A DNA stretch of 64,000 nucleotides from Amoebophrya sp. A120 (lineage: Eukaryota > Sar > Dinophyceae > Syndiniales > Amoebophryaceae), in contig CAJINV010000018.1 of the NCBI GenBank assembly GCA_905178155.1, forward strand, positions 476,609-540,608. The letters run 5' to 3'. This document shows, in pieces, positions 44,601-50,147 of the stretch. Position 1 is the stretch's first letter. Each line of letters starts with the position of its first letter. A program made the position numbers and the translations under genes. The notes under the pieces are model-generated. The model saw only the letters and a program-made list of their open reading frames with translations. It had not been told where the DNA came from and did not search any database.

Positions 44601-46532
44601 AGAGCTGCTAAAGCAGCATGACAAAAGACGCCTTCTTTCCCTAAACAGCACGACAAATTGGATTTAGTAGATGGCGCTAAAATTTGTCATGCGCCGCTTG
44701 GAAATTGGGCTTCCAACTGGAGGTATCGATTTTATGCATCGCAAATTTTTCAATTTTATCGATTGCGATCCTGACGCTCCCATATTCCTCCTCCCACAGC
44801 CTAAACAGCTTCTCCGACTCCCGGGTGCCTTCCTCGAACGTCTGATAGTCCAGCATCATCCACTTTTGCGTGGACAGGATTTTCAGAATCTGGGTCTTCA
44901 AATCCCGCGACAACGCCTCCGCCAGCTGAAACGCCCGCGCCAAGGGGTAAGCGGTGGCGTTCTTCAGCTTTTTCAAATGGTTGAACAGCGTCTTAATCGC
45001 GTTCTGCAAGTGCACGAAGCTTGTCGCGGCGAGTAGGTCTTGTACCGGGAACTCCCTGAGTAAAATCAAGTAGTTGGACACCGAGTCCATCGCTTTCTGC
45101 AGCCCCGTGTCAGATTCGAAAGACACGCTGGTCAGAAACCGTTTTCCCAGACGGAGCACCCCCAGCGTGAACTCGACGTCCGGAGATTGCAGTTGGTTCC
45201 GGACGTGAAAAAGCGCCTTCTCTATGCCGACCCAGAAGTTCACCTCCGACATTGCCGTCCCCGTGATGGAGCCGCTCGTGCCCCCGGGCTGGAAGTACTT
45301 GGTCAATTTCTGGATATCCTTCATCCACTGGTTCACCCCGGAGTGCAACACGTTCAACGTGTTTACCTCCAACAGGGTGCCGGAATACTTCTCCGGGGTT
45401 GGCATCGGCCGGTTTTCCCGTTTTGCTTGCTCGAACAGTTTCAGCACAATTGGGTCAACCTTTAACACGATCTCGGGAATCTGAATCGTCTGGCCGCACT
45501 GTTGCAGCGCGATCCCCAACTCCGCGAGCTTTTTTTGCACGATTTGCTCCGCATCGTTGGCCTGCTCCTGCTCGGACTGTTGCTGAAATATCCTGTGCAA
45601 AAGTATCGTACTAGTAGAAATAGCATGATAAATTTTTCCAGAAGGAGAAATGGAATTTGTAATGCTGAATTGGCTAAGAAACCGGATATGTCATGCAGGG
45701 CTGCAATTCATACGAGTACTACATTTTTGCAGAGCATATGAAAGGAACTTTGATTTCCTGTTTGACTTTGCTCTTTCTCCTTCGCCGCGGACTTGATCGC
45801 GAAGAGCGGCGCGACTGCGGTCTGGAGGTACATCAAAACCGTGTCGTACGGTGTATCCTGCTCGAGAGTGAGCAGCAAAACCGCTTTCGCGACCGACTTC
45901 GGGTACTGCTCTTGAAAGATCGGGCGTTTCAGAATCGCGAGAACATCCTGGTTGAGAACATTACTAGGGGACGAATTAGGCATAGGCTGCTCCTGTTGCA
46001 GCTGTTGAGACGCAGACAGTCGCGGGGTCCCGCCCGAGGCTCTTTCTTGGAAAAAATCACCTTGCATATTATTGCCTGATGTTAGAGATGAACTGCTACT
46101 TGGTAGGTTGTAACCGCTGCTACTTGATGTCCTTGTGGTCATGGCAGAAGGGATGTCCAGAGCCACGATCAAATCCTCATCGGCGGCGGTTGTGCTACCA
46201 CCAGCTCCTGCCCCGGACGAAATATTAAGTGATGGTGATGCCTTCTTCCCGAAGAACAGTGCGGGCGTTTCTTGCACCGCGTTGGCCACAAAGAGCTTCA
46301 GCTTCTCCACCACGTCCCGCTGTTTTAACCGCGTCGCAATTTTGCTTCGGTTCAGCTCCAGCGTCGTGGGCAGCAGATTGGTCAAGTACTCTATCAAAGG
46401 GTCCACAGCGAGAGAGCCGGTCAGGGTAGTAGTGCCAGTTCCGCTTCCAGAAGTCCCGCCAGGTAGAAGACCACCTCCCCCTCCAGGCGCGGAGGTCCCG
46501 CCACCCCCGAGGAGCGTGTTTGAGGAGGCCAT
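17734..46532 (-). CDS. DYNC1H1: Cytoplasmic dynein-1 heavy chain, 54 exons
   Basis: Minus-end-directed microtubule motor heavy chain. It is an AAA+ ring ATPase that hydrolyses ATP in AAA1 to drive a linker swing and carries cargo as part of the cytoplasmic dynein-1 complex. The reconstructed product is about 4,960 residues, somewhat longer than the ~4,600 usual for the family, with low-complexity additions in the tail. Walker A loops: GPAGTGKT (AAA1), GTVGTGKS (AAA2), GPPGSGKS (AAA3), GVAGAGKT (AAA4). The AAA1 stretch [20 protein letters not shown] and the AAA2 stretch [20 protein letters not shown] are those of dynein-1 rather than axonemal dyneins. Exons, high to low coordinate: 46532-45739, 45588-44785, 44470-44403, 44125-43762, 43538-43487, 43371-43234, 42959-42127, 42017-41916, 41736-40925, 40763-40710, 40505-40128, 39890-39709, 39566-39506, 39240-39154, 39002-38932, 38623-38152, 38020-37390, 37303-36616, 36505-36442, 36179-36056, 35894-35763, 35551-34961, 34707-34643, 34380-34309, 34091-34054, 33900-33720, 33473-33420, 33147-33026, 32829-32794, 32472-31818, 31621-30999, 30853-30768, 30461-30362, 30100-30046, 29734-29564, 29288-29217, 29004-28671, 28471-28368, 28097-27571, 27290-27273, 25986-25952, 25742-25728, 25450-25141, 24809-23948, 23659-23079, 22103-22066, 21830-21472, 21203-21090, 20958-19606, 19295-19209, 19068-18958, 18700-18649, 18343-18293, 18069-17734. 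Each introner-flanking pair shares a 5-nt TSD of which one copy must be dropped. Stop is TAG at 17734-17736. Confidence 0.95.
18070..18292 (-). mobile_element. Introner E1 (dynein intron 53)
   Basis: Family E TIRs (TATGAAAGTGCACAACTCCC type), exact TSD TTGGA. Contains TTTGTCATGC and GCATGACAAAT boxes. Confidence 0.95.
18344..18648 (-). mobile_element. Introner J1 (dynein intron 52)
   Basis: Family J TIRs (TATGAAAGCCTCAGAATGGA type), exact TSD CCGGC. TTTGTGATGC box close to the left end. Confidence 0.95.
18701..18957 (-). mobile_element. Introner A3 (dynein intron 51)
   Basis: Family A TIRs, exact TSD TGCCG. Confidence 0.95.
19069..19208 (-). other. Ordinary GT-AG intron (dynein intron 50)
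   Basis: Donor CATAG|GTACAG and acceptor ATCACAG|GG on the minus strand join FDFNHR to VQQLVKL in frame. It has no TIRs and no TSD, unlike its neighbours. Confidence 0.85.
19296..19605 (-). mobile_element. Introner D1 (dynein intron 49)
   Basis: Family D TIRs (TATGGAAGCGTCAGGATTGA type), exact TSD AATCC. Confidence 0.95.
20959..21089 (-). mobile_element. Introner G1 (dynein intron 48)
   Basis: Family G, a short family (about 110-130 bp) with TATCCAGGAAAAAACACCCA-type ends; TSD GAGTT/AAGTT (4/5). Removal plus 5 nt joins KQMEL to QQKGG. Confidence 0.9.
21204..21471 (-). mobile_element. Introner A4 (dynein intron 47)
   Basis: Family A TIRs, exact TSD GCTTT. Confidence 0.95.
21831..22065 (-). 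mobile_element. Introner I1 (dynein intron 46)
   Basis: Family I TIRs (TATGGCGTTCTCAACTGTTA type), exact TSD TGCTT. Removal plus 5 nt joins LEK to QAVNLL. Confidence 0.95.
22104..23078 (-). other. Ordinary GT-AG intron (dynein intron 45), 975 nt, hosting an RNA candidate
   Basis: Donor GGGCAG|GTACTG and acceptor AATCAG|GTCC on the minus strand join RLGQ to VRADMDG in phase 0. It lacks TIRs. The middle contains Pol III-like signals described separately. Confidence 0.85.
22583..22854 (-). ncRNA. Candidate Pol III-transcribed structured RNA with tRNA-like ends
   Basis: On the minus strand the 5' part reads GCGCGGA, then TAGCATAACTGG, which fits the Pol III A box and forms a D-arm-like hairpin (GCAT, 8-nt loop, ATGC). 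The 3' part has a T-arm-like hairpin (ACAGG, TTCGAAT, CCTGT) containing the B box GGTTCGAATCC, then AACGCGC, which pairs over 5 bp with the GCGCG at the 5' end. Two T6 runs follow at about 22573-22578 and 22560-22565 as possible terminators. Between the boxes lie about 200 nt with further hairpins (for example around 22640-22675). It is too long for a normal tRNA and its last two acceptor pairs mismatch, so a tRNA with a large intron, a decayed tRNA or another Pol III RNA are all possible. A weaker B-box-like GGTCGAATCC lies at about 22280. Confidence 0.45.
23660..23947 (-). mobile_element. Introner C1 (dynein intron 44)
   Basis: Family C TIRs (TATCCTGTGTAAAAACGTCC type), exact TSD GGACA. Removal plus 5 nt joins RVS to FCNF. 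Confidence 0.95.
23948..28097 (-). CDS. DYNC1H1: Dynein exons 39-44: coiled-coil stalk, microtubule-binding tip, AAA5
   Basis: Exon 39 encodes the ascending coiled coil ([20 protein letters not shown]). Exons 40, 41 and 42 are 18, 35 and 15 nt microexons, each between two introners. Dropping one TSD per junction yields [20 protein letters not shown] and HAPMGIQ in frame, matching the expected short stretch near the stalk tip. Exon 43 covers the tip, and exon 44 the descending coiled coil plus AAA5 ([41 protein letters not shown]). Confidence 0.9.
24810..25140 (-). mobile_element. Introner F2 (dynein intron 43)
   Basis: Family F TIRs, TSD GTAAT/GTAAC (4/5). Joins GPL to RKELADL. Confidence 0.95.
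25451..25727 (-). mobile_element. Introner C2 (dynein intron 42)
   Basis: Family C, exact TSD TGTTG. Flanks the 15-nt microexon 42. Confidence 0.95.
25743..25951 (-). mobile_element. Introner H4 (dynein intron 41)
   Basis: Family H TIRs (TATCGCAAGAAAAAACTGTT type). Flanks TCTGT/TTTGT match 4/5. Confidence 0.95.
26105..27076. mobile_element. Nested 972-bp TIR element inside introner D2
   Basis: Ends are imperfect inverted repeats; the core GCGCAGCCCACTAGCAGCAG is identical on both sides, and similarity extends to ATTTTGCCCT(G/A)AAAATTTT about 60 bp further in. It is flanked by a 7-bp direct repeat CTAAATC (26098-26104 and 27077-27083). The related introner D3 shows the unoccupied site with a single CTAAATCC at about 29848. 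Its open frames look like repeat translation, so it is probably non-autonomous. Confidence 0.85.
26560..26720. repeat. ~14-bp minisatellite (AAAGGCATTCCG) in the nested element
   Basis: About ten imperfect copies of AAAGGCATTCCGAA and variants lie in a row. They account for the repetitive frames in this stretch. Confidence 0.85.
27291..27570 (-). mobile_element. Introner C3 (dynein intron 39)
   Basis: Family C, exact TSD CGCCT. Flanks the 18-nt microexon 40. Confidence 0.95.
28098..28367 (-). mobile_element. Introner C4 (dynein intron 38)
   Basis: Family C TIRs. Flanks GGTGC/AGTGA match only 3/5, so the TSD has decayed, but removing the element plus 5 nt keeps the frame (RELT to PDCF). Confidence 0.9.
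28368..30461 (-). CDS. DYNC1H1: Dynein exons 33-38: AAA4 module
   Basis: Walker [15 protein letters not shown] at about 29605-29640; sensor-type motif [18 protein letters not shown] in exon 37, then [10 protein letters not shown] and, across the exon 37/38 junction, [17 protein letters not shown]. Exon 34 is 55 nt and exon 36 72 nt. Confidence 0.95.
28472..28670 (-). mobile_element. Introner H3 (dynein intron 37)
   Basis: Family H, exact TSD CAGTG. Splits SPAL|FNRC of AAA4. Confidence 0.95.
29005..29216 (-). mobile_element. Introner L1 (dynein intron 36)
   Basis: Only copy of family L seen (TATGCAAGAGAAAAACTGCG ends, continuing TAAGTGTAA); exact TSD AATCG. Ends resemble family H loosely (AAGAAAAAACTG). 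Confidence 0.9.
29289..29563 (-). mobile_element. Introner A5 with a truncated right end (dynein intron 35)
   Basis: Left family A TIR intact; the right end stops at CCCAGA and lacks the usual TTTTTGCATTTGATA tail. Flanks CATGT/CATGG. Removal still joins VPTT to MNGL in frame, so the missing end is not essential for splicing out. Confidence 0.85.
29735..30045 (-). mobile_element. Introner D3 (dynein intron 34)
   Basis: Family D, exact TSD AATTC. Contains the empty site used to date the nested insertion in D2. Confidence 0.95.
30101..30361 (-). mobile_element. Introner A6 (dynein intron 33)
   Basis: Family A, exact TSD ATCCT. Confidence 0.95.
30462..30767 (-). mobile_element. Introner D4 (dynein intron 32)
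   Basis: Family D, exact TSD CGTCC. Confidence 0.95.
30768..33147 (-). CDS. DYNC1H1: Dynein exons 28-32: AAA3 module
   Basis: Exons 28 and 29 encode a Gln/Ala/Pro-rich stretch probably looping out between AAA2 and AAA3. Exon 30 carries Walker [12 protein letters not shown] (about 31900-31935) and SLNFSSGTT. Exon 31 carries [22 protein letters not shown] and [12 protein letters not shown]. The Walker B acidic pair (CDE) is present, so AAA3 is probably an active regulatory ATPase. Confidence 0.95.
30854..30998 (-). mobile_element. Introner B1 (dynein intron 31)
   Basis: Family B TIRs (TATCCTGTGCAAAAGTATCG type), exact TSD ACCTG (CAGGT on the gene strand). Because this TSD contains AG|GT, the junction can be drawn as GT-AG, unlike most copies. 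Confidence 0.95.
31622..31817 (-). mobile_element. Introner H2 (dynein intron 30)
   Basis: Family H-like ends (TATGCAAAGAACAAGGTGTT), exact TSD TTTGA. Joins SLLQ to NSLEQ. Confidence 0.95.
32473..32793 (-). mobile_element. Introner F3 (dynein intron 29)
   Basis: Family F, exact TSD ACACT. Confidence 0.95.
32830..33025 (-). mobile_element. Introner B2, almost a perfect palindrome (dynein intron 28)
   Basis: Family B TIRs, exact TSD GAAGT. Bases 32876-32934 and 32936-32994 are perfect reverse complements (59 bp each) around a single G, so nearly the whole intron can fold as one hairpin. Confidence 0.95.
33148..33419 (-). mobile_element. Introner A7 (dynein intron 27)
   Basis: Family A, exact TSD AACCG. 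Left end begins TTTGCATTGC instead of TATC. Confidence 0.9.
33420..35551 (-). CDS. DYNC1H1: Dynein exons 22-27: AAA2 module
   Basis: Walker [12 protein letters not shown] is at about 35068-35099. Exon 23 holds [13 protein letters not shown], exon 24 WIVFDGDV, exon 25 (38 nt) [11 protein letters not shown], exon 26 [15 protein letters not shown] and [11 protein letters not shown]. This order is the cytoplasmic dynein-1 signature. AAA2 normally binds ATP without hydrolysing it. Confidence 0.95.
33474..33719 (-). mobile_element. Introner I2 (dynein intron 26)
   Basis: Family I, exact TSD GTGTT. Confidence 0.95.
33901..34053 (-). mobile_element. Introner B3 (dynein intron 25)
   Basis: Family B, TSD AAACC/GAACC (4/5). 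Joins NSV to LDDNKL. Confidence 0.95.
34092..34308 (-). mobile_element. Introner H1 (dynein intron 24)
   Basis: Family H, exact TSD CCACG. Joins FDGDV to DPEW. Confidence 0.95.
34381..34642 (-). mobile_element. Introner A8 (dynein intron 23)
   Basis: Family A, exact TSD TGATA. Confidence 0.95.
34708..34960 (-). mobile_element. Introner A9 (dynein intron 22)
   Basis: Family A with left end worn to TGTCAAATG; exact TSD GTCTA. Joins GRLD to PTTL. Confidence 0.9.
35552..35762 (-). mobile_element. Introner E2 (dynein intron 21)
   Basis: Family E, exact TSD AGCCT. Confidence 0.95.
35763..37303 (-). CDS. DYNC1H1: Dynein exons 18-21: AAA1 motor module
   Basis: Walker [10 protein letters not shown] is encoded at about 36739-36762. 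Exon 19 (64 nt) holds CFDEFNR; exon 20 holds [10 protein letters not shown]; exon 21 holds [15 protein letters not shown] and [13 protein letters not shown]1 is the main ATPase site of dynein. An introner splits [10 protein letters not shown] and another splits PGY|AGRS, both at highly conserved motifs, which lets the exact junctions be verified by the family sequence. Confidence 0.95.
35895..36055 (-). mobile_element. Introner B4 (dynein intron 20)
   Basis: Family B, TSD CACAC/CATAC (4/5). Joins MNPGY to AGRSN. Confidence 0.95.
36180..36441 (-). mobile_element. Introner A10 (dynein intron 19)
   Basis: Family A, exact TSD CTCGG. Confidence 0.95.
36506..36615 (-). mobile_element. Introner G2 (dynein intron 18)
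   Basis: Family G, 110 bp, exact TSD AGGCG. Joins CQVGA to WGCFDEF. Confidence 0.95.
37304..37389 (-). other. Ordinary GT-AG intron (dynein intron 17), ~86 nt
   Basis: No TIRs. Donor TTTTTTG|GTGCATG and acceptor AAATCAG|GTACC keep the frame (VFFG to TAWPAL). Other donors a few codons upstream are possible. Confidence 0.65.
37390..40763 (-). CDS. DYNC1H1: Dynein exons 10-17: tail end and linker (DHC_N2 region)
   Basis: Exons 11-15 are helical ([40 protein letters not shown]). Exon 16 ([40 protein letters not shown]) and exon 17 ([36 protein letters not shown]) match the linker that moves over the AAA ring. Exons 13, 14 and 15 are 61, 87 and 71 nt, each bounded by introners. Confidence 0.9.
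38021..38151 (-). mobile_element. Introner B5 (dynein intron 16)
   Basis: Family B, exact TSD TCCCA. Confidence 0.95.
38624..38931 (-). mobile_element. Introner J2 (dynein intron 15)
   Basis: Family J, exact TSD CAGCT. Confidence 0.95.
39003..39153 (-). mobile_element. Introner B6 (dynein intron 14)
   Basis: Family B, exact TSD GAGCT. Confidence 0.95.
39241..39505 (-). mobile_element. Introner A11 (dynein intron 13)
   Basis: Family A, exact TSD GCGAG. Confidence 0.95.
39567..39708 (-). mobile_element. Introner B7 (dynein intron 12)
   Basis: Family B, exact TSD AATCG. Confidence 0.95.
39891..40127 (-). mobile_element. Introner E3 with a worn left end (dynein intron 11)
   Basis: Family E. 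The left end starts TTGACAGTG rather than TATGACAGTG. Flanks share CCCGG with a 1-nt offset. Removal joins SLRAG to IERHEKK. Confidence 0.9.
40506..40709 (-). mobile_element. Introner E4 (dynein intron 10)
   Basis: Family E, TSD TTCTC/TTGTC (4/5). Confidence 0.95.
40764..40924 (-). mobile_element. Introner K1 (dynein intron 9)
   Basis: Only copy of family K seen (TATCATACCAAAAAGTGTTA, then ACGTTAACG); exact TSD GAAAG. Joins REKAF to GPLII. Confidence 0.9.
40925..46532 (-). CDS. DYNC1H1: Dynein exons 1-9: N-terminal tail (DHC_N1 region)
   Basis: The ATG at 46532 is the first in-frame ATG after an upstream stop (TAG). The first ~100 residues are Gly/Thr/Ser-rich, then a helical tail follows (for example [20 protein letters not shown]). 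In the family the tail dimerises and binds intermediate and light intermediate chains. Exon 4 carries a Ser/Lys-rich insert (residues SSPSSSGGG... [12 protein letters not shown]) not expected in the family. Exon 8 joins exon 9 through an ordinary GT-AG intron. Exons 3, 5 and 8 are only 52-102 nt. Confidence 0.85.
41737..41915 (-). other. Ordinary GT-AG intron (dynein intron 8), 179 nt
   Basis: Donor GTGGAAG|GTAACA and acceptor ATACCCAG|GCGA on the minus strand join VEG to DLGAAP in frame. No TIRs. Confidence 0.85.
42018..42126 (-). mobile_element. Introner G3 (dynein intron 7)
   Basis: Family G, 109 bp, exact TSD GTCCA. Joins MKLD to DYDITD. Confidence 0.95.
42960..43233 (-). mobile_element. 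Introner C5 (dynein intron 6)
   Basis: Family C, exact TSD GGATT. Confidence 0.95.
43372..43486 (-). mobile_element. Introner G4 (dynein intron 5)
   Basis: Family G with diverged ends (TATTCCC...GGGAATA), exact TSD ACTGA. Confidence 0.9.
43539..43761 (-). mobile_element. Introner E5 (dynein intron 4)
   Basis: Family E, TSD ACTGA/ACTGG (4/5). Its left flank has the same ACTGA used by G4, only 47 bp away. Confidence 0.95.
44126..44402 (-). mobile_element. Introner C6 without a recognisable TSD (dynein intron 3)
   Basis: Family C TIRs are clear, but flanks TCTCC/CGGCC do not match, and the element-plus-5 rule would break the frame; element plus 1 or plus 4 nt would keep it. The one clear exception among junctions checked. 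Confidence 0.85.
44471..44784 (-). mobile_element. Introner D5 (dynein intron 2)
   Basis: Family D, exact TSD TTCCT. Joins LWEEE to IRQFK. Confidence 0.95.
45589..45738 (-). mobile_element. Introner B8 (dynein intron 1)
   Basis: Family B, exact TSD TGAAA. Joins SSF to QQQSEQ. Confidence 0.95.
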
Positions 46533-47819
46533 GTTGTTTTCGTGGCGGTCCTGGAGCCTGTAGTCCGGGGAGCAGAGAGGCCACTTAGCGGGCGCCGCTA
46601 TCTAGCAGCCAGGCGGTGCACGAACATCAACATTCTCTAGAAAATGATCGACGCCCTCGCGCGTCGACCTATCAAAGCAATGCGCCGCAGACTTCAGATT
46701 CATTCGATAAATAGGTTTTGGTGTTAATATCCACAGGGAAGAGTTCGACTTGTAGGCGAAGAAGTACAACTAGAGATCGATCCAAGATCTAGTCCCGAAA
46801 CAGTAAGATCGTTTCTTCTTTATACTGATGTTGCTGGTGGGACGGAGACGATGCTGTTGTTGAGAAGTCGTAAATGGACATTCTCATCTTCCAGCAAAGT
46901 TGTAGACCCTTCTACTGTTATTTCTCTTGGAACTGTTCATCAGCAGAGTGTCTGTTCTTGTGCAAACTGTTCACTGACCAGCAAGACGAGAAACTTCAAA
47001 CAATACAGCAACAACGGAGATCATCGTCTACGTGTTCACTTGTTTTTTTAGTAGTATAGAACCAGCAGATAACTGTGATAAAAGCCCAAGCGGCAAGTAG
47101 CAACACAAAATTGTCGTTTTTCGGCCTCGAAGATAGAACACGACCAGACGTGCGGGGTCGGGAGCTGAACACGACCATCAAAGATGACAGCTGCAGCGGG
47201 AACGGTACCCGCTGAGGAGCTTATGAAACTCGCCGCCGACGAGGACGATACTGGTATTTTTACCAAGAACGCCGTGCCCGTGGACGAGACCATCGTCCAT
47301 ATTAGTTGATGAGTGACTCATCATTCAACATCAAAAACGGAGTTCCAAGTTTTGCATCCTCGAGAGAGAAATGCTCGCATTTTTAAGGATTACGTCTTCT
47401 CGCAGAGAAAAGCAGCGCAGGGAACATTTACTATGCTTGCAGGTTACATTTTTACGGAATACGAAATGTGAACAGCGTCACATGAAACGAAGCTCAAAGT
47501 TGTAAACAGCTTAGATTTTTATGAAGAGCCTTCAGCTTTAATTGTAGGTCTTTTTTGTCAAAATCGGGATTAACTTCCTTTGGATAGAAGTTTAGGTAAC
47601 TTCTGACGAAGATGGCGGCAGATACGATATCATCAACTTCCTGTATGTGCAAACAGCAGCATGATCTACATCATGTTCATGATGTCGACGCAAGGTGTGT
47701 GATTCTCAGAGTCTCGTCTCGTTACCAGCAGTCTCGGCCCGTTCACTGACCTTCGGATCCACCGGAGACCCAAAATAAATCTGTATGTATCCATCGGCCC
47801 AGTATAGATACGAGGAAAA
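46533..47819. other. Spacer upstream of dynein
   Basis: Contains the dynein 5' flank, a short inverted repeat near 46650 (TCGACGC, 6-nt loop, GCGTCGA) and one small plus-strand ORF listed separately. No promoter motif recognised. Confidence 0.35.
47184..47309 (+). CDS. Possible 41-residue ORF
   Basis: ATG to TGA, with an Ala/Glu/Asp-rich, protein-like composition (MTAAAGTVPAEELMKLAADE at its start). It is the only plus-strand frame in the window that reads like coding sequence. No homologue recognised; it could be the last exon of a spliced gene or chance. Confidence 0.3.
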   Translation: MTAAAGTVPAEELMKLAADEDDTGIFTKNAVPVDETIVHIS

Positions 47820-50147
47820 CTATTTTTCGGCCGGCGTAGTACCTGTACCAAAACCCGACACGACGGGGTCCATGCTCAAGCGCAAAGACAGCGTCGCCAT
47901 TTGCACGCGGCCGTGCAGCAGATTCCCGGGGGTGACCTCCAGCTCGACATTCATCCCCTCGATTTTCACTTCCAAGAACTCCCGCCGTCTGCGGTAAATG
48001 TTCGGGAAAAATTTCTGCGGATTCTCCTCCAGCACCACGTCGTGTGCCCAGAGGATCTATCAAATGAAAAAGTGCCTGGGTCTGGAAGAATGCAACTTGT
48101 GATGCTGTCTTCGGATTCGAAAAAAATCTGTAAATGCATGACCAGCAAGAGGGGTCCAGTTTTTGCCACGGCGAGAGGGCATTTCTCATGCGGAACAGGC
48201 ATCAGGAAGCCCTCTCAAAATCTGTGATGCTAGACCATGCATTGCAGACCTCATGGGTCATGGAAAACCTGCATGACAAATCTTCCACTCTTCCAGACCC
48301 AGACATTTTTGCATTTGATAGGATCAGGAAACTGCTCAGGTTGTTGACCCCGTTGGCCATCGCGAAGCGCGCCGTGGCACCGACGGCAGTCTCCTTCCCC
48401 GTGGGGTCGTCCTATGCATTGCAAATGTGTCTGGGTCGAGACGTGTCATGCAGTTTTTCCAAGCTCTGCCAAGTCTGGAATGCGGGGCCTAGCATGACAG
48501 GTTCTGCACGTCCTTCGTGATGCCTATGCTGCACGAGAAATTATAGCCTCTCAGCATGGCCACAAGTGAGCACCTTTTGCCAGTCATGCAACACAGATCT
48601 TTGCATCGTCCGCAACTCGCATCACAAGTCTTGTAACCTTCCAGACCCAGACATTTTTGCAATCCATACGTCGGGGTCGGGGACAAAATACCGCAGCACG
48701 TTCGGCTCGCTTCTCTCCACGCGGGCAAACGCGCGGGCGAAGCTTTTTTCCAGTGTTCTGCAAAAATACTTGATTTTGTCATCATGCAGCAAGTACATCG
48801 CCATTGTGTCATCGATTTTCTCCTGGTGCGTGAGTTTCGCCTCCTCGCGCAAAAAATCCTCCAAGTAAGCCTTCCACTGGTCCCAAAGACTCAGCACCGG
48901 GCCGTGGAAGGTAGTCGTCTGGCGATCCTGGGTATCAAGTGCAAATACGTCTGGGTCTAGAAGCGTGCACGTTTTTTGTCATGTTTGTCCCTTGACGTAG
49001 GTATCAACAGCAAATAGGTCTGGGTCTGGAAGGTGGCAACTTGTCATGGGAAGTCTGAAGCATGCAAAAATCTGTGTTGCATGAGTGCCAAAAGCTGTCC
49101 ACTTTTGACCAAGTTGGAAGGGAGTTTCTCATGCAGGATAGACATGATAGGGATCTCACAGAATGTCTGTCATGCTAAGTCCCGCATTCCAGACCCCATG
49201 GGTCATGGAAAATCTGCACAACAAGTTTACACTTTTCCACACCCAGACATTTTTGCAGTTGATAGTAGGTCAAAGTGATGACACAGGAGGACGAAGTAGA
49301 AGACGTCGCGCTCCCGGTGGTCGGAGCCACTTGTACTAATTCAGGAGGACGAGGACCAGCTGCAGCTTTGACGGTACAACTATAAGCACCGGTCTGGTGG
49401 ATCTGGTTCTTTCCAGGACCGTCAGTTCTCCCTGCACGACCCGGGCAGCAGCCCTCATGCAGCCCGGGCAGCAACAGGCTGCTCACAGGCTGCTCACCAA
49501 CAGGCTGCTCACATCTTCTCCTTCATCACTGGCAGAATGGATTCGCGTGCGAGCCGGTCAAACAGCTCTGGATTTCGCGTAGTGGCCAGTTCCACGCCAG
49601 TTTCAGTGTGACTGCTGCCCCGGTGCCCGGTTGTGAGTACGCGACTCGAGGAGGACGAGGCTCGACGATGTTGTCCACGCGGCCCATCCGGGCGTCTCTG
49701 AAGTAAGGGTTGTGCTTCCTCGTCCATGGCGGCGATCATTCCGCTATCATTTCCATGCGAAAAAGATGAATCGCGGGGCTGCCCCGTGAAGGGTACGTGA
49801 CTCGACGAAGAGGCTCGATCATGTAGATCTAGTACTTCATAGCCAGCCGCGGTGCGGCCTCTCGGGAGTAGAGGTTCTGCTGCTTCATCTTCATCCTCTT
49901 TCTCTACTTGATGTTGAGCCCCCCCAGGAGGCGCAGTATCCGTCATTTGCCATTGCTGCATTTCAACATTTGCAGCATGACCTCCAAGAAACAGCAGCGA
50001 CGAGGAAAAGAAAGTGACAGTGAGGATGCGCCGCAAGGTCGAAATGTTAGGTGCAATAGGCGAGCAGCTGCGAGAACTACGGAGGTCCTGCTTCGACGAA
50101 AATGGGGTAGACGACGGACTCATCGTGCTGCAACCCAGACGAGCCAT
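47820..50147 (-). CDS. Probable membrane protein of unknown function (possibly two genes)
   Basis: The N-terminal part (50147 to stop at about 49509, 212 codons) has one membrane segment (ILTVTFFSSSLLFLGG at about residues 42-57), then two related acidic units with EPLLPRG / QPLLQRR and Ser runs. The C-terminal part is four exons, about 49484-49265, 48932-48669, 48412-48321 and 48057-47820, with introners removed; it reads VITLTYDRQTTTFHG, LWDQWKAYLEDFLREEAK, FAMANGVNNLSSFLILW, and ends TPAEK-stop. A 34-nt GT-AG stretch at about 49477-49510 could join the two parts in frame, but it is unusually short and lies in a tandem repeat, so separate genes are also possible. Function not recognised. 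Confidence 0.55.
48058..48320 (-). mobile_element. Introner A12
   Basis: Family A, exact TSD GGATC. Joins SFLI to LWAHD in frame. Confidence 0.95.
48413..48668 (-). mobile_element. Introner A13
   Basis: Family A, TSD CGTCC/CGTCG (4/5). Joins VPDPD to DPTGK. Confidence 0.95.
48933..49264 (-). mobile_element. Composite introner A14: complete copy plus a solo end
   Basis: A complete family A copy at 49002-49264 has an exact TSD GTAGG. Immediately to its left, 48933-48996 is a second family A left end without partner. Only removal of the whole 48933-49264 unit plus 5 nt keeps the frame (ITLTY to DRQTT). Confidence 0.8.
49440..49515. repeat. Short direct repeats (GCAGCCCGGGCAGCA; AACAGGCTGCTCAC)
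   Basis: Two GC-rich motifs are each repeated two to three times head to tail at the junction of the two parts of the membrane-protein gene. Confidence 0.7.

Noticed and set aside
29289-49264. CRISPR-like reading of recurring ~30-bp sequences
   Set aside because: The recurring units are paired inverted ends of introners at irregular spacing, with coding exons between them.
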